Positions 1 to 9,090 of a stretch of DNA of 64,000 bases are shown piece after piece. The notes under the pieces are model-generated. The model made no database searches. It had not been told where the DNA came from and saw only the letters and a program-made list of their open reading frames with translations. The number at the start of each line of letters is the position of its first letter. Positions within the stretch are counted from its first letter, which is position 1. The position numbers were made by a program, and so were the translations under genes. The stretch is from assembly GCA_038247115.1 (NCBI GenBank), contig JBBRVG010000003.1, positions 1 through 64,000 on the forward strand. Direction: 5' to 3'. The stretch comes from Pseudaeromonas sp038247115 (lineage in GTDB: Bacteria; Pseudomonadota; Gammaproteobacteria; Enterobacterales; Aeromonadaceae).

Positions 1-35
1 AATGGCTCAGCAGAGTGTGGGTATCGGGTTTAACG

Positions 36-63
36 GGAAACAAAGGCTGCAAGCTAATGCAGC
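36..63 (-). terminator. Possible attenuator hairpin
   Basis: On the minus strand GCTGCA (63-58), a six-base loop and TGCAGC (51-46) form a 6-bp stem followed by CTTTGTTTCC. It begins two bases after the stop codon of the candidate Arg leader. The stem is short and the T-run is interrupted, so this is weak. Confidence 0.25.
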
Positions 64-64
64 A

Positions 65-115
65 TCAAGCAGGGTTGCGTCGTCGATTGTTTATGAAGTG
101 ACAGAACATCAACAT
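65..115 (-). CDS. Candidate arginine leader peptide (16 aa)
   Basis: A 16-codon reading frame starts ATG at 115 with AAGG just upstream and ends with TGA at 65-67. It reads MLMFCHFINNRRRNPA and has three successive Arg codons (CGA CGA CGC). Directly downstream on this strand is a hairpin (46-63) followed by a moderately T-rich stretch. The layout resembles an attenuator leader, and it lies between ARG boxes and the expected position of a divergent argC outside the window. Arginine attenuation is not an established mechanism in this group, so the call is speculative. Chance occurrence is quite possible. Confidence 0.25.
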   Translation of the reverse strand: MLMFCHFINNRRRNPA

Positions 116-157
116 TACCTTACAAATAGTCTCTTACCGTTTAGCGCCCGACACATC

Positions 158-192
158 TTAATATTTATGCATCGAACTTGCATTTATATTAT
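158..192. promoter_or_regulatory. Pair of ArgR operators (ARG boxes)
   Basis: Two imperfect palindromes resemble the ARG-box consensus TGAATWWWWATTCA. TTAATATTTATGCA (158-171) matches 12 of 14 positions and TGCATTTATATTAT (179-192) matches 11 of 14. Their centres are 21 bp apart, the spacing of paired E. coli ARG boxes that bind one ArgR hexamer. They lie just upstream of argE and would also control a divergent arg operon left of the window. Confidence 0.75.
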
Positions 193-227
193 TTATCAAA
201 TTAGCATGTGGGCTGCAAGGAGGATGT

Positions 228-1373
228 ATGGCAAATCTGGATTTTTTTACGTTATACCGGGATATCATCGCGATTCCGTCGATTAGCAGCACAGATCCGG
301 CCTGGGATCAGAGTAATCAGGGGGTCATTCAACTGCTGGCCGACTGGTTCAGCCAACTGGGTTTTCAGTGTGATATCACCCCGCTGCCCGATCTGCCGGG
401 TAAATTCAATCTGGTGGCGACGCTAGGATCGGGTGATGGCGGCCTGCTGCTGGCCGGTCATACCGATACAGTCCCCTTCGATGCCGGACGCTGGAGTAAG
501 GATCCTTTTACCGTGACCCAGGAGGGGGATCGGCTCTATGGTTTGGGCACCATCGATATGAAGGGCTTCTTTGCCTTTATTGCCATGGCCGTACAGGAGA
601 TGGATCTGCGCCAGCTGAAAAAGCCGCTGCGCATCCTGGCCACCGCCGATGAGGAGACCACCATGGCCGGCGCTCGCGCCATTGCCGAGGCGGCCAGCAT
701 TAAGCCGGATTACGCAGTCATCGGTGAGCCGACCGGATTGGTGCCGGTGATGATGCATAAAGGCCATATGTCGGAATCGATCCGGGTCACAGGCCGGAGC
801 GGTCATAGCTCGGATCCGGCCAATGGCGTCAACGCCATCGAGATCATGCATCAGGTCTTGGGCAAGCTGACGCTGCTACAGCAGGATTTGTCGAAAAAAT
901 ACCACAATTCCCATTTCAAGGTGCCTCATCCGACCCTCAACTTTGGCGCCATCCATGGCGGCGACAGCCCGAACCGGATCTGTGGTGCCTGTGAGTTACA
1001 GATCGACCTGCGCCCCATCCCGGGCGTCAGTCCTCAGGAGCTGATGGCAATGCTGGAAGAAAACTTGAGCGAGATCCATGACTGTCATCCTGGCTGTCTG
1101 CATATCAGCCATATGCACGAACCCATACCACCTTATGCCTGTGATAGTTCCTCGGTGTTGATCGCCGAAGCCGAGCGCGCCACCGGTCACACCGCGGAGT
1201 CGGTCAACTACTGCACCGAAGCGCCCTTTGTCCAGCAACTGGGTTGTGACACCCTGGTACTAGGCCCTGGCTACATTACCCAGGCTCATCAACCGGATGA
1301 ATATCTCGACCTTTCCTTCGTCACGCCCACCAAGGAAGTCTTGAAACATCTGGTGCAACGCTTCTGCCTGTGA
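228..1373 (+). CDS. argE: Acetylornithine deacetylase
   Basis: M20-family zinc amidohydrolase, 381 aa, that hydrolyses N2-acetyl-L-ornithine to ornithine and acetate in the linear arginine pathway of the cytoplasm. Visible metal and catalytic motifs are LAGHTD (His78, Asp80), GTIDMKG (Asp110), DEET (Glu142/143), GEPTG (Glu167) and a C-terminal QAHQPDE. The length is that of E. coli ArgE. The start at 228 is supported by AAGGAGG at 217-223. Two ARG boxes upstream indicate repression by ArgR with arginine. The next gene, ppc, is in the same direction about 150 bp downstream with its own likely promoter. The argE-ppc order is also found in Vibrio. Confidence 0.95.
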   Translation: MANLDFFTLYRDIIAIPSISSTDPAWDQSNQGVIQLLADWFSQLGFQCDITPLPDLPGKFNLVATLGSGDGGLLLAGHTDTVPFDAGRWSKDPFTVTQEGDRLYGLGTIDMKGFFAFIAMAVQEMDLRQLKKPLRILATADEETTMAGARAIAEAASIKPDYAVIGEPTGLVPVMMHKGHMSESIRVTGRSGHSSDPANGVNAIEIMHQVLGKLTLLQQDLSKKYHNSHFKVPHPTLNFGAIHGGDSPNRICGACELQIDLRPIPGVSPQELMAMLEENLSEIHDCHPGCLHISHMHEPIPPYACDSSSVLIAEAERATGHTAESVNYCTEAPFVQQLGCDTLVLGPGYITQAHQPDEYLDLSFVTPTKEVLKHLVQRFCL

Positions 1374-1425
1374 CCAACTTCGGCGCAAATTTCGCATAAA
1401 TTTGCACTTTAAACGGGCTCAAGAT

Positions 1426-1455
1426 TTGACCTGGCTAACAGATTACGGATAGATT
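1426..1455 (+). promoter_or_regulatory. Candidate ppc promoter
   Basis: TTGACC (1426-1431) and TAGATT (1450-1455), spaced 18 bp, resemble -35 and -10 elements ahead of ppc. This is from pattern only. Confidence 0.35.
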
Positions 1456-1521
1456 GTACCCTCGGCCGGTGGGGGCAATTTTGTGGTAATCCTCACAACA
1501 AAAGGGAAGGGACGGACGATT

Positions 1522-4152
1522 ATGCATGAGAAGTACGCGGCACTGCGTGGCAACGTGGGCCTGTTAGGTCAGCTTTTGGGCAAGACCATCAAGGATCATC
1601 TGGGTGAAGAGTTTCTAGCGAAAATTGAAACCATCCGCCAGTTGGCCAAATCCTCTCGCCAAGGAAATGAAGAGGCACGGCAACACCTGCTGGACACGCT
1701 GCACGGTTTGAGTGACGACGAGTTATTACCCGTTGCTCGTGCATTCAGCCAGTTCCTGAACCTGGCCAACGTGGCCGAGCAGTTCCATACCGTTTCTCGT
1801 CATAATGAAGATCACAGTGGCCCGGATGCCATCGACAAACTGTTTGCCAAACTCAAGGCAAGCAACCACTCCGAACAAGAAATCATTGCCGCGATCCGCG
1901 AGCTCGATATCGAGTTGGTGTTGACCGCTCACCCGACGGAAGTCACTCGTCGCACCCTGATCCACAAGCATGTCCAGCTGAACGAATGTCTGGAGCAGCT
2001 GGAGCTGAGTGACCTGAGCGAGCGTGAGCGCAAGATCATACTGCAACGCATCGAACAGCTGATCAACCAAGCCTGGCATACCAACGAAATTCGCGAACAA
2101 CGGCCAACACCGGTCGACGAAGCCAAATGGGGCTTCGCCATGATCGAAAATAATCTGTGGCCTGCGATCCCGAATTTCATGCGCCAGCTCGACGAACGGC
2201 TGCAAGAGAACTTCGGCCTGCGCCTGCCGCTGGATGTAGCACCGGTACGCTTTGCCTCCTGGATGGGTGGCGACCGCGACGGCAACCCGTTTGTGACCGC
2301 TAAAGTGACCCGCGAAGTATTGCTGACTTCCCGTTGGGTCGCTCTGAGCCTGTTCCAAAATGACGTGCAGGAGCTGGTCTCCGAGCTGTCGATGATGGAT
2401 GCCAGCCCGGAACTACGCGCCATTGCCGGTGACAACACAGAACCGTATCGCTTCTTGCTGCGGACCCTGCGGGACGACATCAAGGAAACCCTGCAGAACC
2501 TGACGGCACGCCTGCAAGGTCAGTATACCGAGAACCGCGATCTCATCTGTCGCACCGAGCAACTCCGTGAACCGCTGGAGTTGTGTTATCACTCCCTGCA
2601 CACCTGCGGCATGAGCATCATTGCCGACGGCCTCTTGCTGGATGTGCTGCGCAAGCTGGCCTGTTTCGGTATCACCTTGCTGAAGCTGGACATCCGCCAG
2701 GATGGGGAGCGCCACGGCGACGTCCTCTCCGAACTGACCCGCTATCTGGGACTGGGTGACTACGCGCAATGGAATGAGGAAGACAAGCAAGCCTTCTTGC
2801 TGACCGAGCTCAATTCCCGCCGTCCGCTGCTGCCACCGGATTGGCAACCGAACGCCGAGAACCAGGAAGTGCTGGATACCTGCCGCGTCATCGCCGAGAC
2901 AGATCCGGGTGCCTTCGGCATCTACATCATCTCCATGGCCCGTCAGCCGTCCGATGTTCTCGCCGTGCAACTGCTGCTCAAGGAAGTGGGTTGCCCATTC
3001 CGCATGCCAGTAGCACCACTGTTCGAAACCCAGAATGATCTGCAAAATGCCGCTCTGGTGATGAACCGTCTGCTCTCCGTGGACTGGTACCGTGGCTACA
3101 TTCAAGGCCAGCAGTATGTGATGATCGGCTACTCCGACTCCGCCAAGGATGCCGGTATGATCTCCGCCAACTGGGCCCAATACCGGGCGATGGAAGAGCT
3201 GGTGGCGATCGCCGAGCGCGAAAACCTCAAGCTCAACCTGTTCCATGGCCGCGGTGGTACCGTGGGTCGCGGCGGTGGTCCGGCTCATCAGGCGATCCTG
3301 TCCCAACCGCCAGGATCCCTGAAGGGAGGCTTCCGCGTGACCGAACAGGGCGAGATGATCCGCTTCAAGTTTGGTCTGCCCGCCGTCGCCATCACCAGCC
3401 TCAAGCTTTATACCAGTGCAGTGCTGGAAGCGAACCTGTTGCCACCACCAAAACCGAAGCGGGAATGGTGTGAGGTGATGGAACAGCTGGCGCAAGTCTC
3501 TTGCGACCATTACCGCAGCATCATTCGTGATGAGCCGGACTTTGTGCCCTACTTCCGCGCCGCCACGCCGGAAATGGAATTGGGCAAGCTGCCGCTGGGC
3601 TCTCGTCCTTCCAAGCGCAAGCCGAATGGTGGCGTTGAATCCCTGCGGGCCATACCGTGGATCTTTGCCTGGACCCAGAATCGCCTGATGCTCCCCTCCT
3701 GGTTGGGTACCCATATAGCGCTGGGCACCGCCGTGGCCGAGGGCAAAGAGCAACTGCTGATCGAAATGAGCAAGGAGTGGCCCTTCTTCCGCACCCGTCT
3801 GGAAATGCTGGAGATGGTCTTTCTCAAGGCCGACATGTGGCTCTCCGAGTACTACGACCAGCGTCTGGCACCGGAAAACCTCTGGCCGCTGGGGCAGCGT
3901 CTGCGCGCCGAGCTCAAGGCCTCCACCGAAGTGGTGCTGCGCTTGCGGCCGCAAGGTGGTCTGCTGGACGATCAGCCGTGGATCAAGGAATCCATCAAGC
4001 TGCGCAACCCCTATACAGATCCGTTGAACGTGCTGCAAGTGGAGCTGCTTAATCGCTCCCGGAGTACGCCAGACGAACTGCACCCGCAGGTCGACCAGGC
4101 GCTGATGGTCACCATCGCCGGGATCGCCGCCGGAATGCGGAATACAGGCTAG
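1522..4152 (+). CDS. ppc: Phosphoenolpyruvate carboxylase
   Basis: Carboxylates PEP with bicarbonate to oxaloacetate, the main anaplerotic reaction replenishing the TCA cycle. The protein is 876 aa (E. coli 883) and collinear with the enterobacterial enzyme. The catalytic His is in VLTAHPTEV (His137), the glycine-rich active-site loop FHGRGGTVGRGGGPAH lies near residue 575, and the protein ends in the characteristic GMRNTG. I chose the ATG at 1522 because MHEKYAALR aligns with the E. coli N terminus; an in-frame GTG at 1483 has no such homology. A strong terminator follows at 4167-4190. The dense reading frames on the opposite strand are coding shadows. Confidence 0.97.
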   Translation: MHEKYAALRGNVGLLGQLLGKTIKDHLGEEFLAKIETIRQLAKSSRQGNEEARQHLLDTLHGLSDDELLPVARAFSQFLNLANVAEQFHTVSRHNEDHSGPDAIDKLFAKLKASNHSEQEIIAAIRELDIELVLTAHPTEVTRRTLIHKHVQLNECLEQLELSDLSERERKIILQRIEQLINQAWHTNEIREQRPTPVDEAKWGFAMIENNLWPAIPNFMRQLDERLQENFGLRLPLDVAPVRFASWMGGDRDGNPFVTAKVTREVLLTSRWVALSLFQNDVQELVSELSMMDASPELRAIAGDNTEPYRFLLRTLRDDIKETLQNLTARLQGQYTENRDLICRTEQLREPLELCYHSLHTCGMSIIADGLLLDVLRKLACFGITLLKLDIRQDGERHGDVLSELTRYLGLGDYAQWNEEDKQAFLLTELNSRRPLLPPDWQPNAENQEVLDTCRVIAETDPGAFGIYIISMARQPSDVLAVQLLLKEVGCPFRMPVAPLFETQNDLQNAALVMNRLLSVDWYRGYIQGQQYVMIGYSDSAKDAGMISANWAQYRAMEELVAIAERENLKLNLFHGRGGTVGRGGGPAHQAILSQPPGSLKGGFRVTEQGEMIRFKFGLPAVAITSLKLYTSAVLEANLLPPPKPKREWCEVMEQLAQVSCDHYRSIIRDEPDFVPYFRAATPEMELGKLPLGSRPSKRKPNGGVESLRAIPWIFAWTQNRLMLPSWLGTHIALGTAVAEGKEQLLIEMSKEWPFFRTRLEMLEMVFLKADMWLSEYYDQRLAPENLWPLGQRLRAELKASTEVVLRLRPQGGLLDDQPWIKESIKLRNPYTDPLNVLQVELLNRSRSTPDELHPQVDQALMVTIAGIAAGMRNTG

Positions 4153-4166
4153 TCAAAAAGAAAACA

Positions 4167-4190
4167 GGCCGGGAGCAATCCCGGCCTTTT
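4167..4190 (+). terminator. ppc terminator
   Basis: An 8-bp perfect stem GGCCGGGA / TCCCGGCC with a GCAA loop is followed by TTTT, 15 bp after the ppc stop. Confidence 0.85.
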
Positions 4191-4303
4191 CGTTTCTGCT
4201 CCCGAGCAGTACCCTATCTCTCAATCCGCTCGACCATAACCATCACAAGCACCCTCACAAGGCTCCGCTGATCCTGAGCCATCTTACCAAGGAGAATAGG
4301 TGT

Positions 4304-4765
4304 ATGACCCCTGCTATCCGCTTTCTGAAAATCGCCGGTATCGACTTCAGTACTCACAGCTACGAGTGCGAAGTGCTCGAGGATTTTGGTCTTCATGCTG
4401 CCGCCCAACTGGGGCTCCCCGCCGATCAGGTCTACAAGACCCTTCTGGTACATCAGGATAAACAGGTGGTGACAGCGGTGATCCCGGTCTCTTGCATGCT
4501 GAGCCTCAAGGAAGTCGCCAAAGCCAGCAAGCTCAAAAAAGTCGAGATGATGAAACCGGTGGATGCCGAACGTCTGACCGGCTACAAAGTTGGCGGTATC
4601 AGCCCGTTTGCCCAGAAAAAACAGCTACCGACCCTACTGGATGCCCGGGCACTGGCTCAGGACACCATACTGGTCAGCGGCGGTCGTCGCGGCCTCTCGG
4701 TCGAGATCAATCCCCAGGATTTCATCCAGCTATTGAACGCCACCGTCGCCCCGATCGGCGAATAA
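4304..4765 (+). CDS. ybaK: Cys-tRNA(Pro) deacylase YbaK
   Basis: YbaK/ProX-type trans-editing protein, 153 aa, that hydrolyses Cys-tRNA(Pro) misacylated by prolyl-tRNA synthetase. Matches to E. coli YbaK include DQVYKTLLV, KKVEMM, the GGISPFAQKK segment and SGGRRGLSVEI. The lysine and glycine residues of the editing pocket are in these blocks. AAGGAG at about 4291 precedes the ATG at 4304. The gene stands alone, between the ppc terminator and a strong hairpin shared with convergent metL. Confidence 0.93.
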   Translation: MTPAIRFLKIAGIDFSTHSYECEVLEDFGLHAAAQLGLPADQVYKTLLVHQDKQVVTAVIPVSCMLSLKEVAKASKLKKVEMMKPVDAERLTGYKVGGISPFAQKKQLPTLLDARALAQDTILVSGGRRGLSVEINPQDFIQLLNATVAPIGE

Positions 4766-4797
4766 CAACAGCGGCACCCTCAGGTGCCGCCGTTGTT
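4764..4797. terminator. Bidirectional terminator, ybaK / metL
   Basis: A long stem, AACAAC-A-GCGGCACC / GGTGCCGC-C-GTTGTT with loop CTCA, is about 14 bp with one mismatch. It sits between convergent ybaK and metL. Confidence 0.7.
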
Positions 4798-4852
4798 GAA
4801 CCGAATGAGACGCTGACTGGCCACAAGCTTGCTAGCCCGCCATGCAAAGTCG

Positions 4853-7285
4853 CTAGATCGCCGCGCAGATAGTCCAGAGGTCGGCCTGTACTGCGGCGGC
4901 CGTCACTTCGCGCCCGGCCCCTGGACCTTGCAGGATCAAGGGGTTGCTGCGGTACCAGTCGGTCTCGATGGCGAAGATATTGTCACAGGGCCGCAGGTTG
5001 ACGAATGGATGATGAGGCTCCAGCGCCTCAAGTCCCACGGTCGCCCGGCCATCCCGCTCCAGCCGCGCCACATAACGCAGCAGTTTGCCATGATGCTGCG
5101 CCTCTTCGATGGCATCCAGCAGGCTGTCATCCATCTCGCTCAAGCGCTCCATAAACACTTCGCGACTGACCCGACGCAAGGCATTGGGTACCAGATTCTG
5201 CAAGGTGATCTGTTCTGGCTCCAGAGCAAAGCCGGCCTCACGGGCCAGGATCAGCAACTTGCGCCGCACATCCTGCCCCGAGAGATCTTCGCGGGGATCT
5301 GGCTCGGTCAAGCCGTGCTGCCAGGCCTCCTCGACCAGCTCGGAGAAGGGGCGAGAGCCATCATACTGCTGGAACAGCCAGCTCAGGGTGCCAGAGGGGA
5401 TACCGCTGACGCCATGGATGCGATCCCCGGAGTGCGACAACATCTGCAGTGTGCTCTGGATCGGCAACCCGGCACCGACGGTGGCATTGTAACGCCACTG
5501 CCGCTGGTGATCGGCGAAGCTCTGCTTCACCCGATTATAAAAATCGACCGGTGCCGAACCGGCAAATTTATTGGCCGTGATCAGGTGGGCACCCAGCTGG
5601 CCAAAATCCGGATAAAAAGCACTGAGCTCTTCACTGGCGGTCAAGTCAATCAGGATCAGGCCATCGAAACTGTGCTGCTCGAGCAGGGTCAGCAGCTCGG
5701 GCATGGTGAAGGATTCCGGATGAAAGTGATCCACCATCGCCAGAGGATCCAGCCCATGCTCCGACAACATGCCACCTCGGGAATCAAACACCCCGTACAG
5801 GGTCAACTCCAGATGATGCTCTTCTTCCAGCCGCGTCTTTTCACGGGCGTAGAGGTTTAACCACTGACTGCCAATGTTGCCACGACCAAACAGCACAATG
5901 CCGGCACGACGGGTCTGATGAAACAAGGTGGCATGCAACGCCAGCAACAGGGGTTCCAGGGTGACTTCCCGCACCACAGCAATCAGGCTCAAGCCTTCCT
6001 TGCTGGTCTGGATAAACTCCAGCGGCTGATCCGCCAGCAAGCGATAGAAACGATGACACTGCTCGGCATGATCACAAACCCCGGCCCCCACCAGCGCCAG
6101 CAGGCTGTAACCCTCGCGCTGGATGAGCCCGGTAAACAGCCCCTGCTGTTGCAACTCCAGCAGCAGCGCCATGGCATTGGGCGCTGTTTCCGGGGTATAG
6201 GCCAGTCGCAACAGTTTGCGATCCGGCTGATGATGAATGGCCAGTGCGGCTAATTGCTGCTGGGCCAAGGCCCCTTCGATGGTGGCAATCGCCTCGGCAT
6301 AGCTCTGCTGGGGCAGAACCTTCAACTCCAGCAAGACCACCTGATCCAGCGAAGTTACAATCCGCGCCCCCTGGACCAGAGACTTGCGCCGCAAGATCTG
6401 GGTTGAACCGGCGTTCGCATCATAACTGCAGCGCAGCGCCAGTCGTTGCTGGCTATCCAGCACCGGTTGCAGGGTGCGGCTATGCAACACGGGTGATCCC
6501 AGGCGCGCCAGCTCATTGGCCTCGGCCAGGGAGAGACGCTCCAACAGATGGGCCGATTTGACCCGACGTGGATCGGCGCTATAAACCCCGGCCACATCAC
6601 TCCAGATGGTGGTCGCTTCGGCACCCGCCAGCGCACCGAGCAGGGTTGCCGAGTAGTCGGAGCCGTTGCGCCCGAGCAACAGGGTTCGTCCCTCGGCATC
6701 GGCGGCGATAAAGCCGGTGACTACCACGCGCTGTTCACCCAACTCATGGAGGATTGCCTGCAAACGCTCACGGGATGCCGCAACCGCGACCCGAGCTAGC
6801 GCAGCCTCTTCGGCCAGCAGAAAGCGCCGGGAATCCAGCCAGGTAGCGGCATTCCCCCGCTCCACCAGCAGGGCCGCCAGCAGACGGGCCGACCAGACTT
6901 CTCCGAACGAGAGCAGGCGATTGCGCTCCAGAGGATCAGGAGTCTGGCTCAGGGAGAGTGAAATAGTGTGCAGATCGTCCCGTAGCGCGGCTGATAACTG
7001 CTGGTGGGATTCGCCCTCCAGCAGACCGTCGATCAAACCTTGCTGGTAGGTTTGCAGCGCGGTCAGCACAGCGGTCAAGGCATGCTCCCCCGCCTCCGGC
7101 GCATCCAGCAGCTGGATCAACCGGTTGGTGGTCTTGCCGGCGGCCGAGACCACAATCAACTCGTCTCCGCGTCCCTGCTGTTCAATCAGCCCGGCGACCC
7201 GGCGGTAGCAGCTGGGATCGGCTAGACTGCTGCCTCCAAACTTGTGAACCTGACGACCCGCCGATACCGCTGCAGCTTGTGACAT
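4853..7285 (-). CDS. metL: Bifunctional aspartokinase II / homoserine dehydrogenase II
   Basis: Catalyses the first and third steps from aspartate to homoserine, feeding methionine synthesis. Length is 810 aa, identical to E. coli MetL. The N-terminal kinase has KFGGSSLAD (residues 16-24), GRNGSDYSAT and SDVAGVYSADPR. A degenerate ACT-like region follows, then the dehydrogenase with the NADP fold VLFGRGNIGS near residue 465, ITANKFAG, NATVGAGLPI and GLTEPDPREDLSG. The start lies 21 bp after metB, so metB and metL form an operon. Control is expected through MetJ at the metB promoter, and MetL-type enzymes are repressed by methionine and not inhibited by threonine. Confidence 0.97.
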   Translation of the reverse strand: MSQAAAVSAGRQVHKFGGSSLADPSCYRRVAGLIEQQGRGDELIVVSAAGKTTNRLIQLLDAPEAGEHALTAVLTALQTYQQGLIDGLLEGESHQQLSAALRDDLHTISLSLSQTPDPLERNRLLSFGEVWSARLLAALLVERGNAATWLDSRRFLLAEEAALARVAVAASRERLQAILHELGEQRVVVTGFIAADAEGRTLLLGRNGSDYSATLLGALAGAEATTIWSDVAGVYSADPRRVKSAHLLERLSLAEANELARLGSPVLHSRTLQPVLDSQQRLALRCSYDANAGSTQILRRKSLVQGARIVTSLDQVVLLELKVLPQQSYAEAIATIEGALAQQQLAALAIHHQPDRKLLRLAYTPETAPNAMALLLELQQQGLFTGLIQREGYSLLALVGAGVCDHAEQCHRFYRLLADQPLEFIQTSKEGLSLIAVVREVTLEPLLLALHATLFHQTRRAGIVLFGRGNIGSQWLNLYAREKTRLEEEHHLELTLYGVFDSRGGMLSEHGLDPLAMVDHFHPESFTMPELLTLLEQHSFDGLILIDLTASEELSAFYPDFGQLGAHLITANKFAGSAPVDFYNRVKQSFADHQRQWRYNATVGAGLPIQSTLQMLSHSGDRIHGVSGIPSGTLSWLFQQYDGSRPFSELVEEAWQHGLTEPDPREDLSGQDVRRKLLILAREAGFALEPEQITLQNLVPNALRRVSREVFMERLSEMDDSLLDAIEEAQHHGKLLRYVARLERDGRATVGLEALEPHHPFVNLRPCDNIFAIETDWYRSNPLILQGPGAGREVTAAAVQADLWTICAAI

Positions 7286-7306
7286 TGTGTTCCCCGAAAC
7301 AAAAAA

Positions 7307-8473
7307 TTAGACGCAGGCCTTGGCCCGCTCGAAGGCTTGGTCCAGATCGGCAATCAGGTCATCCGCATGTTCGATACCCACTGACAGCCGCAGCAGCTGA
7401 TCAGTAATACCGGCAACCAGACGTGCCGCAGGATCCATACCGGCGTGGGTCATGCTGGCCGGGTGGGCCACCAGACTCTCGACGCCGCCCAGAGATTCTG
7501 CCAGACAGAACAGCTCCAGTGCCATCAGGAAACACTGCATTTGTTCGAGAGTGAAATCGACCTCAAAGCTGAGCATGGCGCCGAAGCCCTGTTGCTGGCG
7601 CTTGGCAATCTCATGGCCCGGGTGGCTTGGCAGGCTGGGATGATAAATTTTCCGCACCAGCGGTTGCTGTTGCAGGTAGCTGATGATGGCAGCCGCGTTC
7701 TCCTGATGGGTGCGCAAACGAGGTGCCAGGGTGCGCAAACCGCGCAGCGTCAGATAGGAGTCAAAAGCTCCGCCGGTATGGCCCAGACAATTACCCCACC
7801 AGGCCAACTGTTCGACCAGTTGCGGATCCTTGGCGATCACGGCGCCCCCCACCACATCGGAATGACCATTGATGTATTTGGTGGTGGAGTGCACCACCAC
7901 ATCGGCCCCCAACTGCAGCGGCTGCTGCAACAAGGGGGACAAGAAGGTGTTATCCACCGCCACCAGAGCGCCGACCTGATGAGCGGCTGCACAGATAGCC
8001 GTGACATCCACCACTCGCAGCAACGGATTGGAGGGGGTTTCAATCCATACCAGCTTGGGTTTCTGTGCCAAAGCTTCGGCCAGCGCGACCGGATCCCCCT
8101 GATCGACAAACAGCACCCGGTAGTTGCCGCGCGCCGCGACATGCTGGAAGAGTCGATAGCTGCCGCCATAACAGTCGTGGGGCGCAATCAGTAAATCCCC
8201 ACAGCGCAGCAGGGCCTCGGCCACCAGGTTGACGGCCCCCATGCCGGTACCGGTGATCACGGCCCCACTACCACCTTCCAGCGCCGCCAAAGCCTGGCCC
8301 AGAGTTTCCCGGGTCGGGTTTCCGGAACGGCTATAGTCGAACTGGCGCTTTTCACCATAACCGGCAAAGGTATAGTTGGTAGAAAGATAGATAGGTGGCA
8401 CGACGGCGCCATACTGACTATCCACGCCGATCCCGGATTTGACTGCGTGCGTCTGTTGTTTGTACTCCGCCAT
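7307..8473 (-). CDS. metB: Cystathionine gamma-synthase
   Basis: PLP enzyme of the Cys/Met metabolism family, 388 aa, that condenses O-succinylhomoserine (or an O-acyl analogue) with cysteine to cystathionine. The PLP lysine is Lys199 in VVHSTTKYINGHSD. Other family blocks are YSRSGNPTR, GTGMGA and SLGGVESL with HPASMTHA near the C terminus. It is first in the metBL operon and divergent from metJ. Distinction from cystathionine beta-lyase or O-acetylhomoserine lyase rests on the metJ-metB-metL context and close similarity to E. coli MetB. Confidence 0.94.
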   Translation of the reverse strand: MAEYKQQTHAVKSGIGVDSQYGAVVPPIYLSTNYTFAGYGEKRQFDYSRSGNPTRETLGQALAALEGGSGAVITGTGMGAVNLVAEALLRCGDLLIAPHDCYGGSYRLFQHVAARGNYRVLFVDQGDPVALAEALAQKPKLVWIETPSNPLLRVVDVTAICAAAHQVGALVAVDNTFLSPLLQQPLQLGADVVVHSTTKYINGHSDVVGGAVIAKDPQLVEQLAWWGNCLGHTGGAFDSYLTLRGLRTLAPRLRTHQENAAAIISYLQQQPLVRKIYHPSLPSHPGHEIAKRQQQGFGAMLSFEVDFTLEQMQCFLMALELFCLAESLGGVESLVAHPASMTHAGMDPAARLVAGITDQLLRLSVGIEHADDLIADLDQAFERAKACV

Positions 8474-8538
8474 TATGCCCCCTGGCCAGCTGGAAAATAG
8501 AAGTTGAATGCAGCTTACACCTTACCGGTCAGCACAAA

Positions 8539-8570
8539 AGCCGTCAACACTTCTAGACGTCTAAATGGCT
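8539..8570. promoter_or_regulatory. Tandem MetJ boxes
   Basis: A perfect AGACGTCT (8555-8562) is flanked in 8-bp register by AGCCGTCA (8539-8546, 6/8), ACACTTCT (8547-8554, 6/8) and AAATGGCT (8563-8570, 5/8). MetJ dimers bind cooperatively to such arrays. The site sits between divergent metB and metJ and should repress both when S-adenosylmethionine is abundant. Confidence 0.88.
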
Positions 8571-8641
8571 TTACTGTCGGATTGCCATTACTGGCTATAC
8601 GGGTTAAAATCGCGCCGGAACAACCAGATAACGGGTGCATG

Positions 8642-8962
8642 ATGAAGACAGAGTGGAACGGCGATTATGTCAGTCCCTATGCCGAACACGGCAAAAAGAG
8701 CGAACAGGTCAAGAAAATAACTGTCTCGATCCCGCTCAAGGTACTCAAGATCCTGACCGATGAGCGGACACGCCGTCAGGTTAACAATCTCCGTCACGCC
8801 ACCAACAGTGAGCTGTTGTGCGAAGCCTTCCTGCACGCCTTCACCGGTCAACCTCTGCCCGGCGATGACGATCTGCGCAAAGACCAACCCGATGATATTC
8901 CGGGTACCGCCCAGCGCATCATGATCCAGTTGGGTAAGACCATCGAAAAATTCGACGAGTAA
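8642..8962 (+). CDS. metJ: Methionine repressor MetJ
   Basis: Ribbon-helix-helix repressor, 106 aa, using S-adenosylmethionine as corepressor. It is nearly identical to E. coli MetJ over the core: SPYAEHGKKSEQVKKITVS includes the DNA-binding beta strand (KKITVSIP), followed by the conserved TDERTRRQVNNLRHATNSE block. The C-terminal tail (QLGKTIEKFDE) diverges. The start is at 8642 or the adjacent ATG at 8639. Longer upstream frames are rejected because they run through the MetJ boxes. It likely autoregulates from the shared operator array. A terminator follows at 8995-9016. Confidence 0.97.
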   Translation: MKTEWNGDYVSPYAEHGKKSEQVKKITVSIPLKVLKILTDERTRRQVNNLRHATNSELLCEAFLHAFTGQPLPGDDDLRKDQPDDIPGTAQRIMIQLGKTIEKFDE

Positions 8963-8994
8963 GCCGCAACAGCTCATCGAGCACACGACTCAAG

Positions 8995-9016
8995 GCGACT
9001 GGATGGTCGCTTTTTT
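8995..9016 (+). terminator. metJ terminator
   Basis: GCGAC / GTCGC stem with a six-base loop followed by six T, about 30 bp after the metJ stop. Confidence 0.7.
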
Positions 9017-9090
9017 ATGGCCGCAATCTGCCGTGCGGAAATTACCACGTAGCTGTGACTATGCTGCGCCCGCCGCGACCATAAAATCGC

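Noticed and set aside
2..286. Open frame at the left edge on the plus strand
   Set aside because: Runs through the ARG boxes and the argE start region; composition is not protein-like.
1381..1415. Third ARG box upstream of ppc
   Set aside because: CGCATAAATTTGCA near 1393 matches only about 10 of 14 positions, is unpaired, and ppc is not a known ArgR target.
2413..4083. Very long open frame (about 556 codons) on the strand opposite ppc
   Set aside because: Lies wholly within ppc, is rich in His, Gln and Gly as expected of a shadow of biased codons, and shows no recognisable domain or ribosome binding site.
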